From the NCBI GenBank assembly GCA_010093485.1, contig MU001496.1, positions 1,555,666 to 1,619,665 of the forward strand: a stretch of DNA of 64,000 bases, written 5' to 3'. The translations under genes were made by a program, and so were the position numbers. Origin of the DNA: Karstenula rhodostoma CBS 690.94. Its lineage: Eukaryota > Ascomycota > Dothideomycetes > Pleosporales > Didymosphaeriaceae. A model generated the notes under the pieces. That model saw nothing but the letters and a program-made list of their open reading frames with translations. It did no database searches and was not told the DNA's origin. Positions 34,150-44,826 of the stretch are shown one piece after another (positions within the stretch are counted from its first letter, which is position 1; each line of letters starts with the position of its first letter).

Positions 34150-35166
34150 ATGGCTACCGCTGAGGCAAATATCTCTGGGAACGCTCTGCAGACACATGAA
34201 GCATCTCTCAGCATGAACCCCACCCCAGAAGCATCATCCCCAGCGCAGCAAGAAGCCCAACACATCCTCGAGCATCTCCTCACCAAACTCCAAGAACCCC
34301 ACTCAAAATACCACACCCGCTATGGAAAATGGATCCAACGACACCCAAACCTAGTCCCCTTCTGCATGGACTGCGTCCGAGCCCCCGTTTGGCACGCACT
34401 CGAAAAAGGTTCAGATTACAACGCGTAAGACCCCCTTCCACCCCCCTCACATGACCCACACAATCTCACGCACCCCAGCATAAAGTGCATCGCGGGCGAC
34501 TTCCCCTGGCAAACGCGCGGCATCTACTTCGACGCTGTCCTCCTCTCCTCCGATCCCCACGCCCCAACGCGCCTCTACATCGGCCAATCCACCAACCTCC
34601 GCCTGCGCATCTCCCAGCACCAAAAATTCCGCTACCGCCGCGACAACCCTTCGCTGCACTACCACGCGCTGCACAAATCCGATGATAATGCCTACGGCAC
34701 GCTGATCGTGCTGCCCAGCGCTAGCATGGGGAACCACCGCCTGCCCGGCATGGACAACGAGGCGTTGTTGCTGGATGTCATGGAGATGTGGATGTGTCTT
34801 GTGTTTCGGTGTTTGCAGGGGGAGACGGTTTCGACCTGGCTGCCGGAGGATGTGGGGGGTGCGGGCAAGTTGGGGGCGCTGAATGTGTGGTGTCCCGTGG
34901 AGAGGTGGGAGGGGTCCAGGGGGGAGATGGTGGATTTGAGGGGGAGTGGGGATTGGGTTGTGAGGGATTGGGGGGAGTTGAAGAGGGGGCAGTGGAAGGA
35001 GAGGGTTATGAAGGAGCTGGATTTAGAGGAGAGGAGGGATGGAAAGACTGTTGCGCCGGTGGCGGTGGCGGTGGAGACTGCACCGCCGTGGTTGTATGCG
35101 GTTGGGGGCGCGGTCGGGGGTGCGGCGGCGATGTGGTTGTATTTGGGGCGTTTGAGGGGTAGGTGA
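34150..35166 (+). CDS. GIY-YIG domain protein with C-terminal membrane anchor, 320 aa
   Basis: The model is join(34150..34424, 34479..35166). The 54-nt intron (GTAAGA/CCCAG) restores DYNAIKCIAGDFPWQTR. At about residue 105 the strand GIYFDAVLL and at about 123 LYIGQS give the GIY and YIG motifs. Next come the expected catalytic Arg in NLRLRISQH and a Glu in DNEALLLDVM, so the GIY-YIG active-site residues appear present. The C-terminus has one hydrophobic segment (WLYAVGGAVGGAAAMWLYLG) followed by RLRGR, consistent with a tail anchor. GIY-YIG nucleases cut DNA in repair (SLX1), recombination or homing; a membrane-anchored version is unusual and its function is unknown. It is not SLX1, since no PHD/RING finger follows. 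Confidence 0.7.
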
Positions 35167-36237
35167 GGTTATGTGTGTATCTCTGTACTCACAATGAGTA
35201 GACAACACTTATGTATACAGGAAACGGTATGCTTATGGTTCCTATGAACGTGTGGCTGGAGACCATGGAGGCTGTTGGGGAGGCTGGCAGAGGCTCCGAA
35301 CCACAAGCTGGCTTTGTGCAACACTATATCTAGTATTACCGAATTTATTTCACTCATCTCCGAGAGAGAGAGCCAATATCTAGATGTTATAGGTTCCGAT
35401 ACGTTTTCTGCCGCGTCTGGTGCTGTAGGGCAGTGCAGTGCGACATCTATATATGCGAACAGAAGCAGCTTTCTTTACGATCATCCCTGGATACTTACCG
35501 CGCTCGTGGCTGTTGCGTTAAGGAGCCTGTGCCTATGCTGGGGAAATTATAGATTCCTGCCGAGAGATGGGAGGGATATCACGAAGGAGACGTTGAATAT
35601 TGGGCAGATGGAGGCTTTGAACTTTGATCATGATCTTGATGCTGGTAATTAGTGCTGCTGTACTACAAGCCATGTAAAACTCTGTCCACTCGGATGCACG
35701 TAGGAGAATGGAATGTCAATTCCAGATCGCGTGAAGCAGGCTGTGGCTGGACTGTGAGGACTGTCAAATGTGTAATGTTAGAGTTTCCTGATAAAAGAAA
35801 ATCCCCCACCAAGCCAACTCAAGTATATACGTCCGCAAAGCAATAACCATCACCGTCAGGCTCTTGTGAGCTATGCCGAGTTTTAAGGTTGTAATCGATC
35901 TATTAATACGCACCGTCATATAGATATTAGGAAGACAGCGGTAACAGGTAGATCGTGCAGCGATTATAGCTAGGTAGATATCGGATTTCATGTTCCAGCT
36001 GTTCGTGCAAGATCGGACATGTATCCGATTTTCGGCTTACCGTACCCGTAACATGTCTTCTGCAAGACTCTCCTTGAGATACACCATGAGGTCATCCAGG
36101 TCTCGAGATTCGTCGGTTTCCAGATCTGGACATCATGCATCAACGAATCCTGATACCGGTTTCAGCATGCTTACCGATCGTCGTCATAGAAACCAACACT
36201 TTCTAGGATACTCTGCCCCTTTTAGCAGACACCTACA

Positions 36238-36367
36238 TGATACCCGGCCCACTATGAATTTTGAGCTGTTTGAAATCTTTGTGTTTTGGCACCCCACCGA
36301 GTTCCTTTACTGTGTTTTGCCGCGGCTTCCAGAAGCTTGCGAAGTATCATATTTGATACCCGGCCCA
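36238..36367 (+). repeat. Small dispersed element, copy B, with 14-bp direct repeats
   Basis: The 14-mer TGATACCCGGCCCA is at 36238..36251 and 36354..36367. The 102 bp between end with the same core as copy A (36300..36353), which again stops exactly at the right direct repeat. The 5' part is longer than and unlike copy A, as in 5'-truncated retroposed copies. Confidence 0.6.
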
Positions 36368-37713
36368 ACCCTAACCCTACAGAGAGCATCCACACCCCCG
36401 GGACCCGGCCCCCATCCCATCGCCACCTGCATATCCCAACGATCTTCCCATCCGCATGCAAACGCCGACAATCGTACCTCGGCGACATGTGCATACCTAT
36501 CACTCACTATCCTCCGCGATTCGTCCAAAGCCTGCAATTTGGAAGAAGACCTCCATCACAGACTAACACCGACAAATCGATATCGGCAACGACTACTGCA
36601 CGATCACGCACGCTACGAAACCCAAGTCTAGATATCCACTTCGCACGCTTGCTAGGGGTCCTCCCCGGTGCCATGCGGCGTCTCCGTAGCACTAACTACT
36701 GGCAAGCTCCATCTATGGCATCAGGCGTGCTGTACGATCATGCATGCTACGGCAGATGTAGAGTAGAGCCTAGCCGGAGGGTTTGGAAACCTTATATCAC
36801 GACTACCCGCGTTCTCCACCTCGGAGTCTTGATCCGAGCGAGACAGGGACAAAGACTGTGATTCAAGGTAATTCAATTTCCATGATTTACTGTAGTGCAT
36901 TTCCCTTTGGTCTACGTCGACCGGGGCTTTGGCGGAATCGTATTTAGCGTTTAAAGGCTAAGTAATACGTAGTAGGTCTACAGCGCCCTTGCGTATGTCC
37001 CTGCCACGTGATCGGTTGACAAAGTTTCGCAACGCGACTGCTGACGCGACTACTCGCGTTCTCCATCTTTCAGTGCGGAGGAGTCGCCGACGGAGACTAT
37101 ACCGTTCTGCTATCTGGCAGTCCGGATCAGGAAACCTACGTCCGTATAGGGTAGCACTCCTGACAGGTGCATTTTCACCTTTTCCCCTTCTCGATGCCAC
37201 ACCTGGACACGCAATTCTTGGCAAGATGCTGTGACGGTTGCGATGCTAACAGACAGAGTTTCGCAAAGCTTACGCGCTTATGCTTACCCTCCTCTCGTGC
37301 CTATCAGCCCTGACCACCAACCCAACCCAACTCATCCTTCTATCCCCTACCAACACCCTAGCGCAAAGTATCAGCCTCTAGTCTTGCCTTCACAAGTGCT
37401 TGGCCGCCTCCATCCAGCACGTGGAGACCCGCCGTAGTCCACCCCATTGCGGCCATGTACCCACACGCCCAACACGGAAACCCACGTCCGCATCCGGTCG
37501 CACTTCTTACACCTAGACCGGCACCGCCACCCACTCCCCTCTCGTATCCCGCCTCCCATCGCCAGACAAACAACACGTCGCCGAACATCTGCTCACACCC
37601 CATGACGGACCCAGCAAAGTTTAGCTCCAGCGAGGCATTCAGCAGGAGGGTATCTAACGCGAGTATAACCAAAACCGAAACCATAGGTCCCTTTCCTACC
37701 CACGACGAACTAG

Positions 37714-37802
37714 CCCTCCCTCCCTCCCTCCCTCCACTCCACTCCACTCCACGGTACCGGGCCTCCCTCCGGACCCCACTCCCATCCCATCCCATCCCAT
37801 CC
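37714..37802 (+). repeat. Compound simple repeat (CCCT)n-(CCACT)n-(CCCAT)n
   Basis: Successive runs of CCCT units, CCACT units and CCCAT units within 90 bp of C-rich, G-poor sequence. Confidence 0.75.
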
Positions 37803-37975
37803 CCACTCCTCACCCGCCCGGGACATCCAACACAAACATGCCACACCACACCCCACCCCATCCAGCGCGCGAGCACCAGAGCCAAGCCTTGCCAACATGC
37901 ACGCCCGATGCGGCGCGGCAGCGGCAGCTGCACGCACACTCGCGTATCGGAGCGCACTCCGGCGCGCGTGGCAGC

Positions 37976-38000
37976 GGCATGGGCATGGGCATGGGCATGG
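37976..38000 (+). repeat. (GGGCAT)n simple repeat
   Basis: Four imperfect hexamer units in tandem. Confidence 0.7.
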
Positions 38001-38548
38001 CATCCTGGTCGTGTGTCTAAGACGTCACTCGACACGCTCGCGGCGGCGGGCGGCGCGCGGCGGGAGACTGTGCCACGCCACGCCACATGGCATGGACATG
38101 GACGTGGCGCGCACGGGGACCGGGGTGCGTGTTGGGCTGCGGCGTGCGTGATGTGCGTGGGGAGCACGTTGAAAGGGGGACTGGGGACTGGGGATCTGGG
38201 ATGACGGGGCGGGCGTGCCAGCGCATCGTGCGCGAACTGCGTGCGAACCGGTTCGCTCGTCGCTCGTCGCGCGGGTGCGGCTGGGATGGGATGGGTTGGG
38301 GGATCAGCCTGCCTGGCAGGCAGGACCTGTTCTGTTGTTCTCTTTCAGTCACGCAGCCACTCGACATCAAATCGCAGACAAGGCTTGTTTTGCAAAGGTC
38401 CGTTCGGCCCCCACACAAGCAATAGCACCACGCCCATAGGCCACAGCCCTGCAGGGAGGAAAACGATATTATTAATATTAAGGGGGATGGGGTTAAAGAA
38501 ACCTCAAGCAGGGCCATGCACACCCGACCCTGCATGCATGCCGTCCCA

Positions 38549-38572
38549 CCATCGCATCGCATCGCATCGCAC
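38549..38572 (+). repeat. (CATCG)n simple repeat
   Basis: Four to five pentamer units in tandem. Confidence 0.7.
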
Positions 38573-39493
38573 TGCGCAAACTGTCCGATCCAAACATTCC
38601 GAAGCGCGGTCCCCGTCCAATCCAACACCCGTACATGTGCCCCCTTCCCCTTCTATCCGGCCTCCCAGAATACCCAATATGCAGAGCGAAGGGATGACGC
38701 GCAAACTCCTGCGAAAATATGCCGTGTGACATGGGTATGGGGCAATCAAGTCATGTGCTGCAGTACGGCGACGCTACAACCAACCAACCACCGGCGGTAA
38801 TGCCAAACAAGAACAATCTGATGTGTATAGCCAAGTCAAACCGAGCCACCACGCTGCTCGACAATGCAGAACAACAAATGCGCACGACGCGTGCAATGCC
38901 AAACTCCTAGATCCGATTCAACTGCATAGATGCGAGAAAAGCGAACGAGGGGCCCGAGGTCGCAGATGCCATATGTGCGTAGTGAGTGTGAACCAAGCAA
39001 AACTGTACAGGAAAGAAATTGATGCCGAAAATGCCTCAAATTGCACTGAAGAGGATTCGGCTGGCGAACCCCCTTGATCGTCTGACATGATCGACATTGA
39101 TATTGCCTCGTGAAAGCGTCATAGCATGTGTATCCAGTAACACGTGAGTGGTGACTGCGCGGGACTCCTTCGATAACAAATCGCGCAAAGACCAGCATTG
39201 CAGGAAAAGACGACATCCTCAAAGGCAGCCTATGGGGGACCATGTAGACGCAAACGCTCGGCGTAAGTTTAGGGGAACAAGACCTGTAGAAGTTCCAACG
39301 AAGCGCAAGGTCCTCGTACTTCCTCCTCTTCTTGCACCAAGTCACGTAGCGGGCTTTGGGCGATGCTCTGACACAGCTGTCACCATCGCTGATGTGGCGT
39401 CCAAAGTTGACCGTTATATGCTTGCTGCTTGATGTTCCTCCCGATGCAAAAAGGGTCCAGACTTTCTGGCTCGGGCGGTAAGTGCCGATACCC

Positions 39494-41803
39494 CTAGTAT
39501 GTCGGCCAACCCTGCTGAGGCTGCTGATTCGGTGCCCAACCTGGCATGCCCGGCTGCTGTGCAGCGGAGCTCTGATGCTGCATGAACTGGTGGGGGCTCG
39601 GGCTCGGTTGGTAAGGGTTCTGACCCATGGCAGAGAAGTTGGGATCCCCCATAGCGTTCATGGTCTGATACTGCTGCACAGGCGTTCCGTGCATCGAACC
39701 GCTGCTCTGGGTATGATGGAGCTGCGCCGATACGTGCATCGGCGACTGTTGAGGATGAGGGCTTTGTTGTGGTGGTCGAGCGTAGGCCTGCATGTTATGT
39801 TGCTGCGAGAGCGGTGATGGTTGCGGTGGCGCCTGCTGCCACATGTGTTGTGGTGGATAGCCTGGGTTCTGTCCTACGTTGGGGAGCATGCCCGCCTGTG
39901 CCATCGCGGCTGGATTCATTCCTTGCGGCAAGTTCATGCTTGGAGGACGCCGATGCATCTGGTCGGGCCTCATAGGCGTCTGTTGCTGTGCCATAGGTGA
40001 CGGCATCATGGCTTGGGGATGCGGCTGCGGCCGGTATCCGGTACCGCCTGGGGCTTGACCAGGTCTTTGTGGTGTCTGGGCGGCAAGACCATACTGGCCA
40101 GCTCCGACCGCAGTGTTTGCAGAAGGAATGTGAGGCGATTGCGCTGCCTGCACAGGTTGAGGGATGTTATTAGCATCTGCAGTGCCTGGACGTTCAGTGG
40201 GTGGTGCTGGTTCGTGTGGCCTAGCCCAGATGTCGTCGAGATATTGCTTGCGGTTCTTCCTCTGTTGTTCAAGCTGCTTGTTGTACTCAGCGGTTTGACC
40301 GGCCTGGTTCAAGATCTCCCCTGAAGGCGCGGGCCGCGTCACGTCTTGATACGGTACGCCGGACAGTTCGTGTCGCGGACGTTGAACGCCAGCGTAGTTT
40401 CGCGGTTGCAAGTCCGTGGTCGCCCGCTGCTCGAAGGGCTCCGGGTTCGCTGTGGGCATCGTGTTTGGTGCAGGCGTCAATCCGCCGAATGGTTGCAACG
40501 GGTTCACGGCGGAACCTAGGTAGTCTTGGTCCAGTTTGCCGGTATATGCACCAGTGTGAGCGAAAGCGAGATGACCACCAGCGTGGCTTGCTTCAGCTGC
40601 GGCTGCTTCGCGAGCCCTCGCAGCGCCGGGTCTCTTTTCTCCTGCTGCGTCCTCTTCGGTAAACCCTTGTTTCTTAGCCTTGCTCTCCCAGTAGTCGTCG
40701 CGCACTCGTCGTCCGTTTACGATAAGCCTGCTTCCGAACTGCCGGAACATGGAACGTGCTGTCACGATGGCGATTTGGCGTGATCGGTATGAATAGGGGA
40801 GGATCTCCTGATGAATCAAATCGTCCTTCTCTGCTTGCGTCGCAATAATCTTATACAGCGACCGGTTCTTGTTGAATAGAAGATACGAGTCTCGGTAACC
40901 CAGAATACGCGCGCACTCGGTTGCGAGCATGAACAGTTTGTTTCCTCGGTTTGGGACGAAGAAAGTGCGGCACCGGTATTCTCTGCCGTCGAGCGGGTGT
41001 CCTGTCGGCGTAACCTTGTTCTCGCCGGCCTCGTCTTTCTCACGGGGAAGGTACTCGTCTCCCTCGGGGTTCAACTGATCGGTCGTGTGGTCCCTGACCG
41101 TAGGAAGTGCCTTGATGATGGTGGACTTTGTAGGAGTCGATTTGGCCGGAGGAGATGCCTGGGACGGAGACGCTTGCGGGAGCGGTGTAGCTTGTAGCTG
41201 TGGCGTTTGGACTGGTGGGGCACCCGTATGGTACGAAGGGGTCTGTGGGGGATGCGAACCACGGTTGTCGTTTTCAGCAAAGGACACTTTTGTGGGCTTC
41301 GTTGGGGGTCGACCGCGTTTCCTGCGGCTGCTATCATCTACACCTTCCTCATTAGTAAGGTAGATACAGACGAACCCGCAGGCTCTGCGACGTGTCGCAA
41401 CGTGGTCGCGCATTACGTACCGTCTCCATTCTCGCCCGTTGCCAGATCGGCATAGCTGTCCTCTGGTGTGCGGCTGCGTTTGATGCCCCGAGTCGGTTGT
41501 TGTGCGACGGCCTGCTGGGCTCCACCGAGCACATCTGGTACGGTTATATGTCAGCAAGCTCAACAACAAAGGGCGCGGCAGCGGATGTAACGGATGCGCG
41601 CAGTCACGATAATGGTTCTGATGGGGTCGTGCGACGCTCGTGCCGTTTGCGCGCGCACCGGCACTGGTGGATAGAAAAGCTCGTCGCGTACCTGCAGGAT
41701 TCAGGGTCTGGGGATTGATGGTGCCCGACGGGTCCATGATGAGACCGTTTCCAACAGCTCCGTTGGACATGGTCTGGACGGGATATTGGTGCACAGAATA
41801 CAT
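39494..41803 (-). CDS. RSC7: Chromatin-remodelling subunit Rsc7/Swp82, 691 aa, three exons
   Basis: The model is complement(join(39494..41343, 41421..41534, 41692..41803)). Introns are 157 nt (GTACGC/CCAG) and 77 nt (GTACGT/GAAG). The splices give PQTLNPA-DVLGGAQQAV and GENGD-GVDDSSRRKRGRPP; the RKRGRPP AT-hook-like run is a DNA-contact or nuclear signal. About residues 170-300 carry the Rsc7/Swp82 domain (GREYRCRTFFVPNRGNKLFM, LATECARILGYRDSYLLFNK, SMFRQFGSRLIVNGRRVRDD). The remaining 390 residues are Gln/Pro/Met-rich and disordered. The subunit belongs to RSC and SWI/SNF complexes, which slide nucleosomes at promoters. The ATG at 41803 is the first in frame; a second Met lies 11 codons later. 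The gene has unusually long, GC-rich upstream sequence. Confidence 0.9.
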   Translation of the reverse strand: MYSVHQYPVQTMSNGAVGNGLIMDPSGTINPQTLNPAGTRRAFLSTSAGARANGTSVARPHQNHYRDCAHPLHPLPRPLLLSLLTYNRTRCARWSPAGRRTTTDSGHQTQPHTRGQLCRSGNGREWRRYVMRDHVATRRRACGFVCIYLTNEEGVDDSSRRKRGRPPTKPTKVSFAENDNRGSHPPQTPSYHTGAPPVQTPQLQATPLPQASPSQASPPAKSTPTKSTIIKALPTVRDHTTDQLNPEGDEYLPREKDEAGENKVTPTGHPLDGREYRCRTFFVPNRGNKLFMLATECARILGYRDSYLLFNKNRSLYKIIATQAEKDDLIHQEILPYSYRSRQIAIVTARSMFRQFGSRLIVNGRRVRDDYWESKAKKQGFTEEDAAGEKRPGAARAREAAAAEASHAGGHLAFAHTGAYTGKLDQDYLGSAVNPLQPFGGLTPAPNTMPTANPEPFEQRATTDLQPRNYAGVQRPRHELSGVPYQDVTRPAPSGEILNQAGQTAEYNKQLEQQRKNRKQYLDDIWARPHEPAPPTERPGTADANNIPQPVQAAQSPHIPSANTAVGAGQYGLAAQTPQRPGQAPGGTGYRPQPHPQAMMPSPMAQQQTPMRPDQMHRRPPSMNLPQGMNPAAMAQAGMLPNVGQNPGYPPQHMWQQAPPQPSPLSQQHNMQAYARPPQQSPHPQQSPMHVSAQLHHTQSSGSMHGTPVQQYQTMNAMGDPNFSAMGQNPYQPSPSPHQFMQHQSSAAQQPGMPGWAPNQQPQQGWPTY

Positions 41804-42371
41804 TCCAGGCGCGGGCGAGGAGCGAGCGGCCGAGCTCGCGGGTAGTTGCTCGTCGTCGCGTCGAGATGACGATCAGGCCAATGGGGCGCAGGGCGCGGTG
41901 TCGATGTCGCGAGGCTGGGGCGGTCCGAGTCGCGGGGCGCAGCGCGACTTGTTGAGCATGCGGCCGCGTCGAGGTGCGAGGTGAAGTGAAGTGAGGTTCG
42001 CGGTATGGTTGGGTCACGGACGCGAAGAGGTGGGCACTGTACCGAAGAGGACCCGGCGCGCACTGGCAGATCCGAGCGCACACTCACCCAGGCTTGCTCG
42101 GCGATGGCGAAGGGCTAGTGTGCCCACGGCGGTGCTGGGGCGGCGCGACTCAGGGAGCGGAGGATGATGCAAGGCCGGCTGCGTGGTGTCGCACAGGTGG
42201 CAGCTAGTCGCGGCGGGCGCTGTGCAGATGAAGCCTGGGTCGACGGCGCGCGCAGAGGCAAGGCGCAGAGCGGAGCGGATCGGTTGGCGGGCCAGACAGC
42301 GTCGACTGCGAAGTGGAGCAGCCCTGATGATAGCAGCGGTATAGCAGCGGTAAGTAAGGCTGCCACGTGAG

Positions 42372-42390
42372 GGCGGCGGCGGCGGCGGTG
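42372..42390 (+). repeat. (CGG)n microsatellite
   Basis: Six trinucleotide units, directly followed by tandem ACAGGGTG-like units to about 42420. Confidence 0.7.
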
Positions 42391-44418
42391 GGAGGGATGA
42401 CAGGGTGACAGGGTGACAGGAGGAATGGTACCGGCGTTGGAATGCGGACGCGATGATGGACCGCCCAGACAGCTGCTGCTGGTAGCCGCTGTTGGTGATG
42501 GCCGCGGGCTGGAGCCTGATCTTGACTTGCAGATAGCTAGGTCGTCTACAGAGCGGGAGCGCCCAATGCGTGCGTGCTGCGAGATCCGCGGGCCGCCCAA
42601 GAACGCGTGGAGAGAGCATTCGGTGAGTGGCTACGGCAGCGGCAAGCAGCGCGAATATGTACGGCGAATCACCCACGCCCCAAGCCCAAGCCCCCATCAT
42701 CCCCCATCCCCATCCGCATCCGCATCCCCAATGCTGTGCGCGAGCGAGCGCGCCGGCATGGCTGCATGGCTGCGGAGCCCAGCCGTGCGCGGAGCAGCGA
42801 CCACCAGCTCGCTCAGCGCTGCTCGGCCCGCCCTGGAGACGGTCGCGGGACGGGCGTGCGCGCAGCAATCAGAGCACGGCATGCCATATGCCATGGGCCA
42901 TGTGTGGCGGTACTCTCTGTACGTTCGGCGGCGCGTCCGTCTGCTTCTCCATTACGTGCATGGACGTCCTCTAGCTCCGGATCTCGACATGTCCATCCCG
43001 TCCAGCCCGAATAGCCCGTCCAACATGGCCAGCCCAACGTCTGCTCACGATAGCAGTGCGACGCCTGCCCTCTCCATGACGCCTGCGCCCAGAGCTAGAC
43101 TCGCATCGGACGGCCCTCGACTGAACCGGACGCCCGCCCTCGCAACTCCGCGTAACAGCTGCCTTCGCCGTCCACTCAGGCCTGCAGGCGCTGCTGATGA
43201 AGCCAGGTCACGCCGAATCATGGTCGCCCGCCTGCAGCAGCCTAGCAGATGCATGCATAAGCGGCCGTGGTCATGCATTCACCACTGCTATCAAGCCAGC
43301 CATATCGTCTGACTACCAGAGAGCTGCTGCTGCCGCCCACGCCTTTGCCGCAGCAGCCGGATTGAGCAGCTCGACTCTATTACTTCTGGAAAGTAATAGA
43401 CACCCCGGTCGCCCTGTACGTACGGATGCCTGCCTGCACATCCCGCCGCATTGTCCAAGGCCAGAGGCTGCGACGATCCCCGCCTCTGCCGGCCAATCTG
43501 GGGGCCCACTCGAGGCGCATCTCCTTCTTCCCTCTTGCTAGCCTTGGCCGCTGCCACTGCAGTCGCCGTCCTATGCTGCTATGCATGGTTGCAGCTCGAC
43601 GGCAGTCATAACTTTCCGCTGTTCCGGGCTCTCTTCCTACTCTTTCGGTACGCCGCCCGTGAGTCGATAGCCTCCCGGTGCGTCCCCTCTGCCTGGTGTG
43701 GACACGAGATGTGAGCGCGAGGCTCGATCCGTCCCACGATTCGTCCCGCCCCGACAAGGGATCAACGAGCCCTTCCCTGTGTCTGTGCTCCATCTCTGCC
43801 GTCGTACCATGCTTGCATCTCGCATCGCTTCCGCACCAGGCGCGCCGAAGCATCCTAGCGGGGCTATGAAACGCCATGTCCGCACCCTACCTAAACATGG
43901 CACTCAATCATGGCCGTACTGCCATCTTGATTCAAGTTGGAATTAGCGTAGAATAACCGAGTATGCTCCTCTTCGGATCACTCAGGATGCGAGTGGCGTT
44001 CTGATCTTCCAGAATCAGCTCACTCATCTACATCACCTCCTCTTGGAGCTGGCGCGGCTTCGACGCGTCCTCGGGAACTGTGTGCAACTGTGGTCCATGT
44101 CTCAGTTGCAACTTTGTCATCTGAGCCTTTCTGCAGGGTCCCAGAATCAGTCAAGTCTAGTTCGGCTGCTTGTACGCTGTGGGCCCAATGCACCCTGGAC
44201 CGCGTCTCAATTCAACCTTGCAATGTCGACTTCTCTTAGAGCTTTCAAGATTCTCTCCATGAATCGTGTTCGAGATCCACTAGTGAACCTAGATGTTCGC
44301 AACGATCAGCCTTTGTCCGCTTGTCGCTGCCGAGCGTGCAGATGATCTGACTTGACCCAACGGACCGACTGACTGGTATGTACGCCTCGTGATAGTCCTA
44401 GACAGGGGGCAGCAATGT

Positions 44419-44826
44419 CTATCGTAGGCCAGTCAGCGTATCCACAATGGCTTTCGGAAGAATCCTTGCCAGGCAATGGAAAGCAACGGTCGTCTCGCGC
44501 TCATCACTCGCAGCATATTTTGTTGAGTCGCCTAAGCTGGATGGGGCGTGCAAGACAGCGAAGAACGATTCAACGAAAGAAGTAAATTGCTCGTGTCGAA
44601 CAGACTCAGCCCCATGGCTGGTGTTCGGATAGGGGAAGTGAACGCTTTCGGGTATTTGCATGGTCGTGAGTGGCGCATCGATTGGCAGTCCATTTTTCAT
44701 GTCTCTCGGTTGCTCCCACGCATTAGCGAGGCTTCCGTTTGACAAGCAGTTGAAACGGTCGACTGCGAGTTCAAGGCGATTACTATTTGCCACTAGGCGC
44801 GCTGCCTTGACTAACGCCCCCTCCAT
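44419..44826 (-). CDS. Possible small hypothetical protein, 135 aa
   Basis: An ATG-started frame whose product is more protein-like than its neighbours (mixed hydrophobic and charged residues, for example FVESFFAVLHAPSSLGDSTK and LARILPKAIVDTLTGL). No domain or family is recognised, there is no intron, and no neighbour suggests a role. It may be a chance frame. Confidence 0.25.
   Translation of the reverse strand: MEGALVKAARLVANSNRLELAVDRFNCLSNGSLANAWEQPRDMKNGLPIDAPLTTMQIPESVHFPYPNTSHGAESVRHEQFTSFVESFFAVLHAPSSLGDSTKYAASDERETTVAFHCLARILPKAIVDTLTGLR

Larger units (their letters stand above)
35167..39493. other. Gene-poor interval with simple and dispersed repeats
   Basis: About 4.3 kb with no supported gene. 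The frame at 35275..35652 (+) has no ATG near its start. Contents noted separately: dispersed element copy B (36.24-36.37 kb), diverged 22-bp duplicate pairs (36.6-37.07 kb) and several GC-rich simple repeats (37.71-38.57 kb). Confidence 0.45.

Noticed and set aside
35275..35652. 125-codon frame with one hydrophobic segment
   Set aside because: No ATG near the start, no domain, and no splice signals linking it to another exon.
36367..36378. Telomere-like AACCCTAACCCT
   Set aside because: Only two units; easily due to chance or to the flank of the dispersed element, with no neighbouring subtelomeric sequence.
42014..43312. Long overlapping frames on both strands upstream of RSC7
   Set aside because: Mutually exclusive, low-complexity Arg/Ala/Ser/Pro products caused by high GC; no splice structure or domain.
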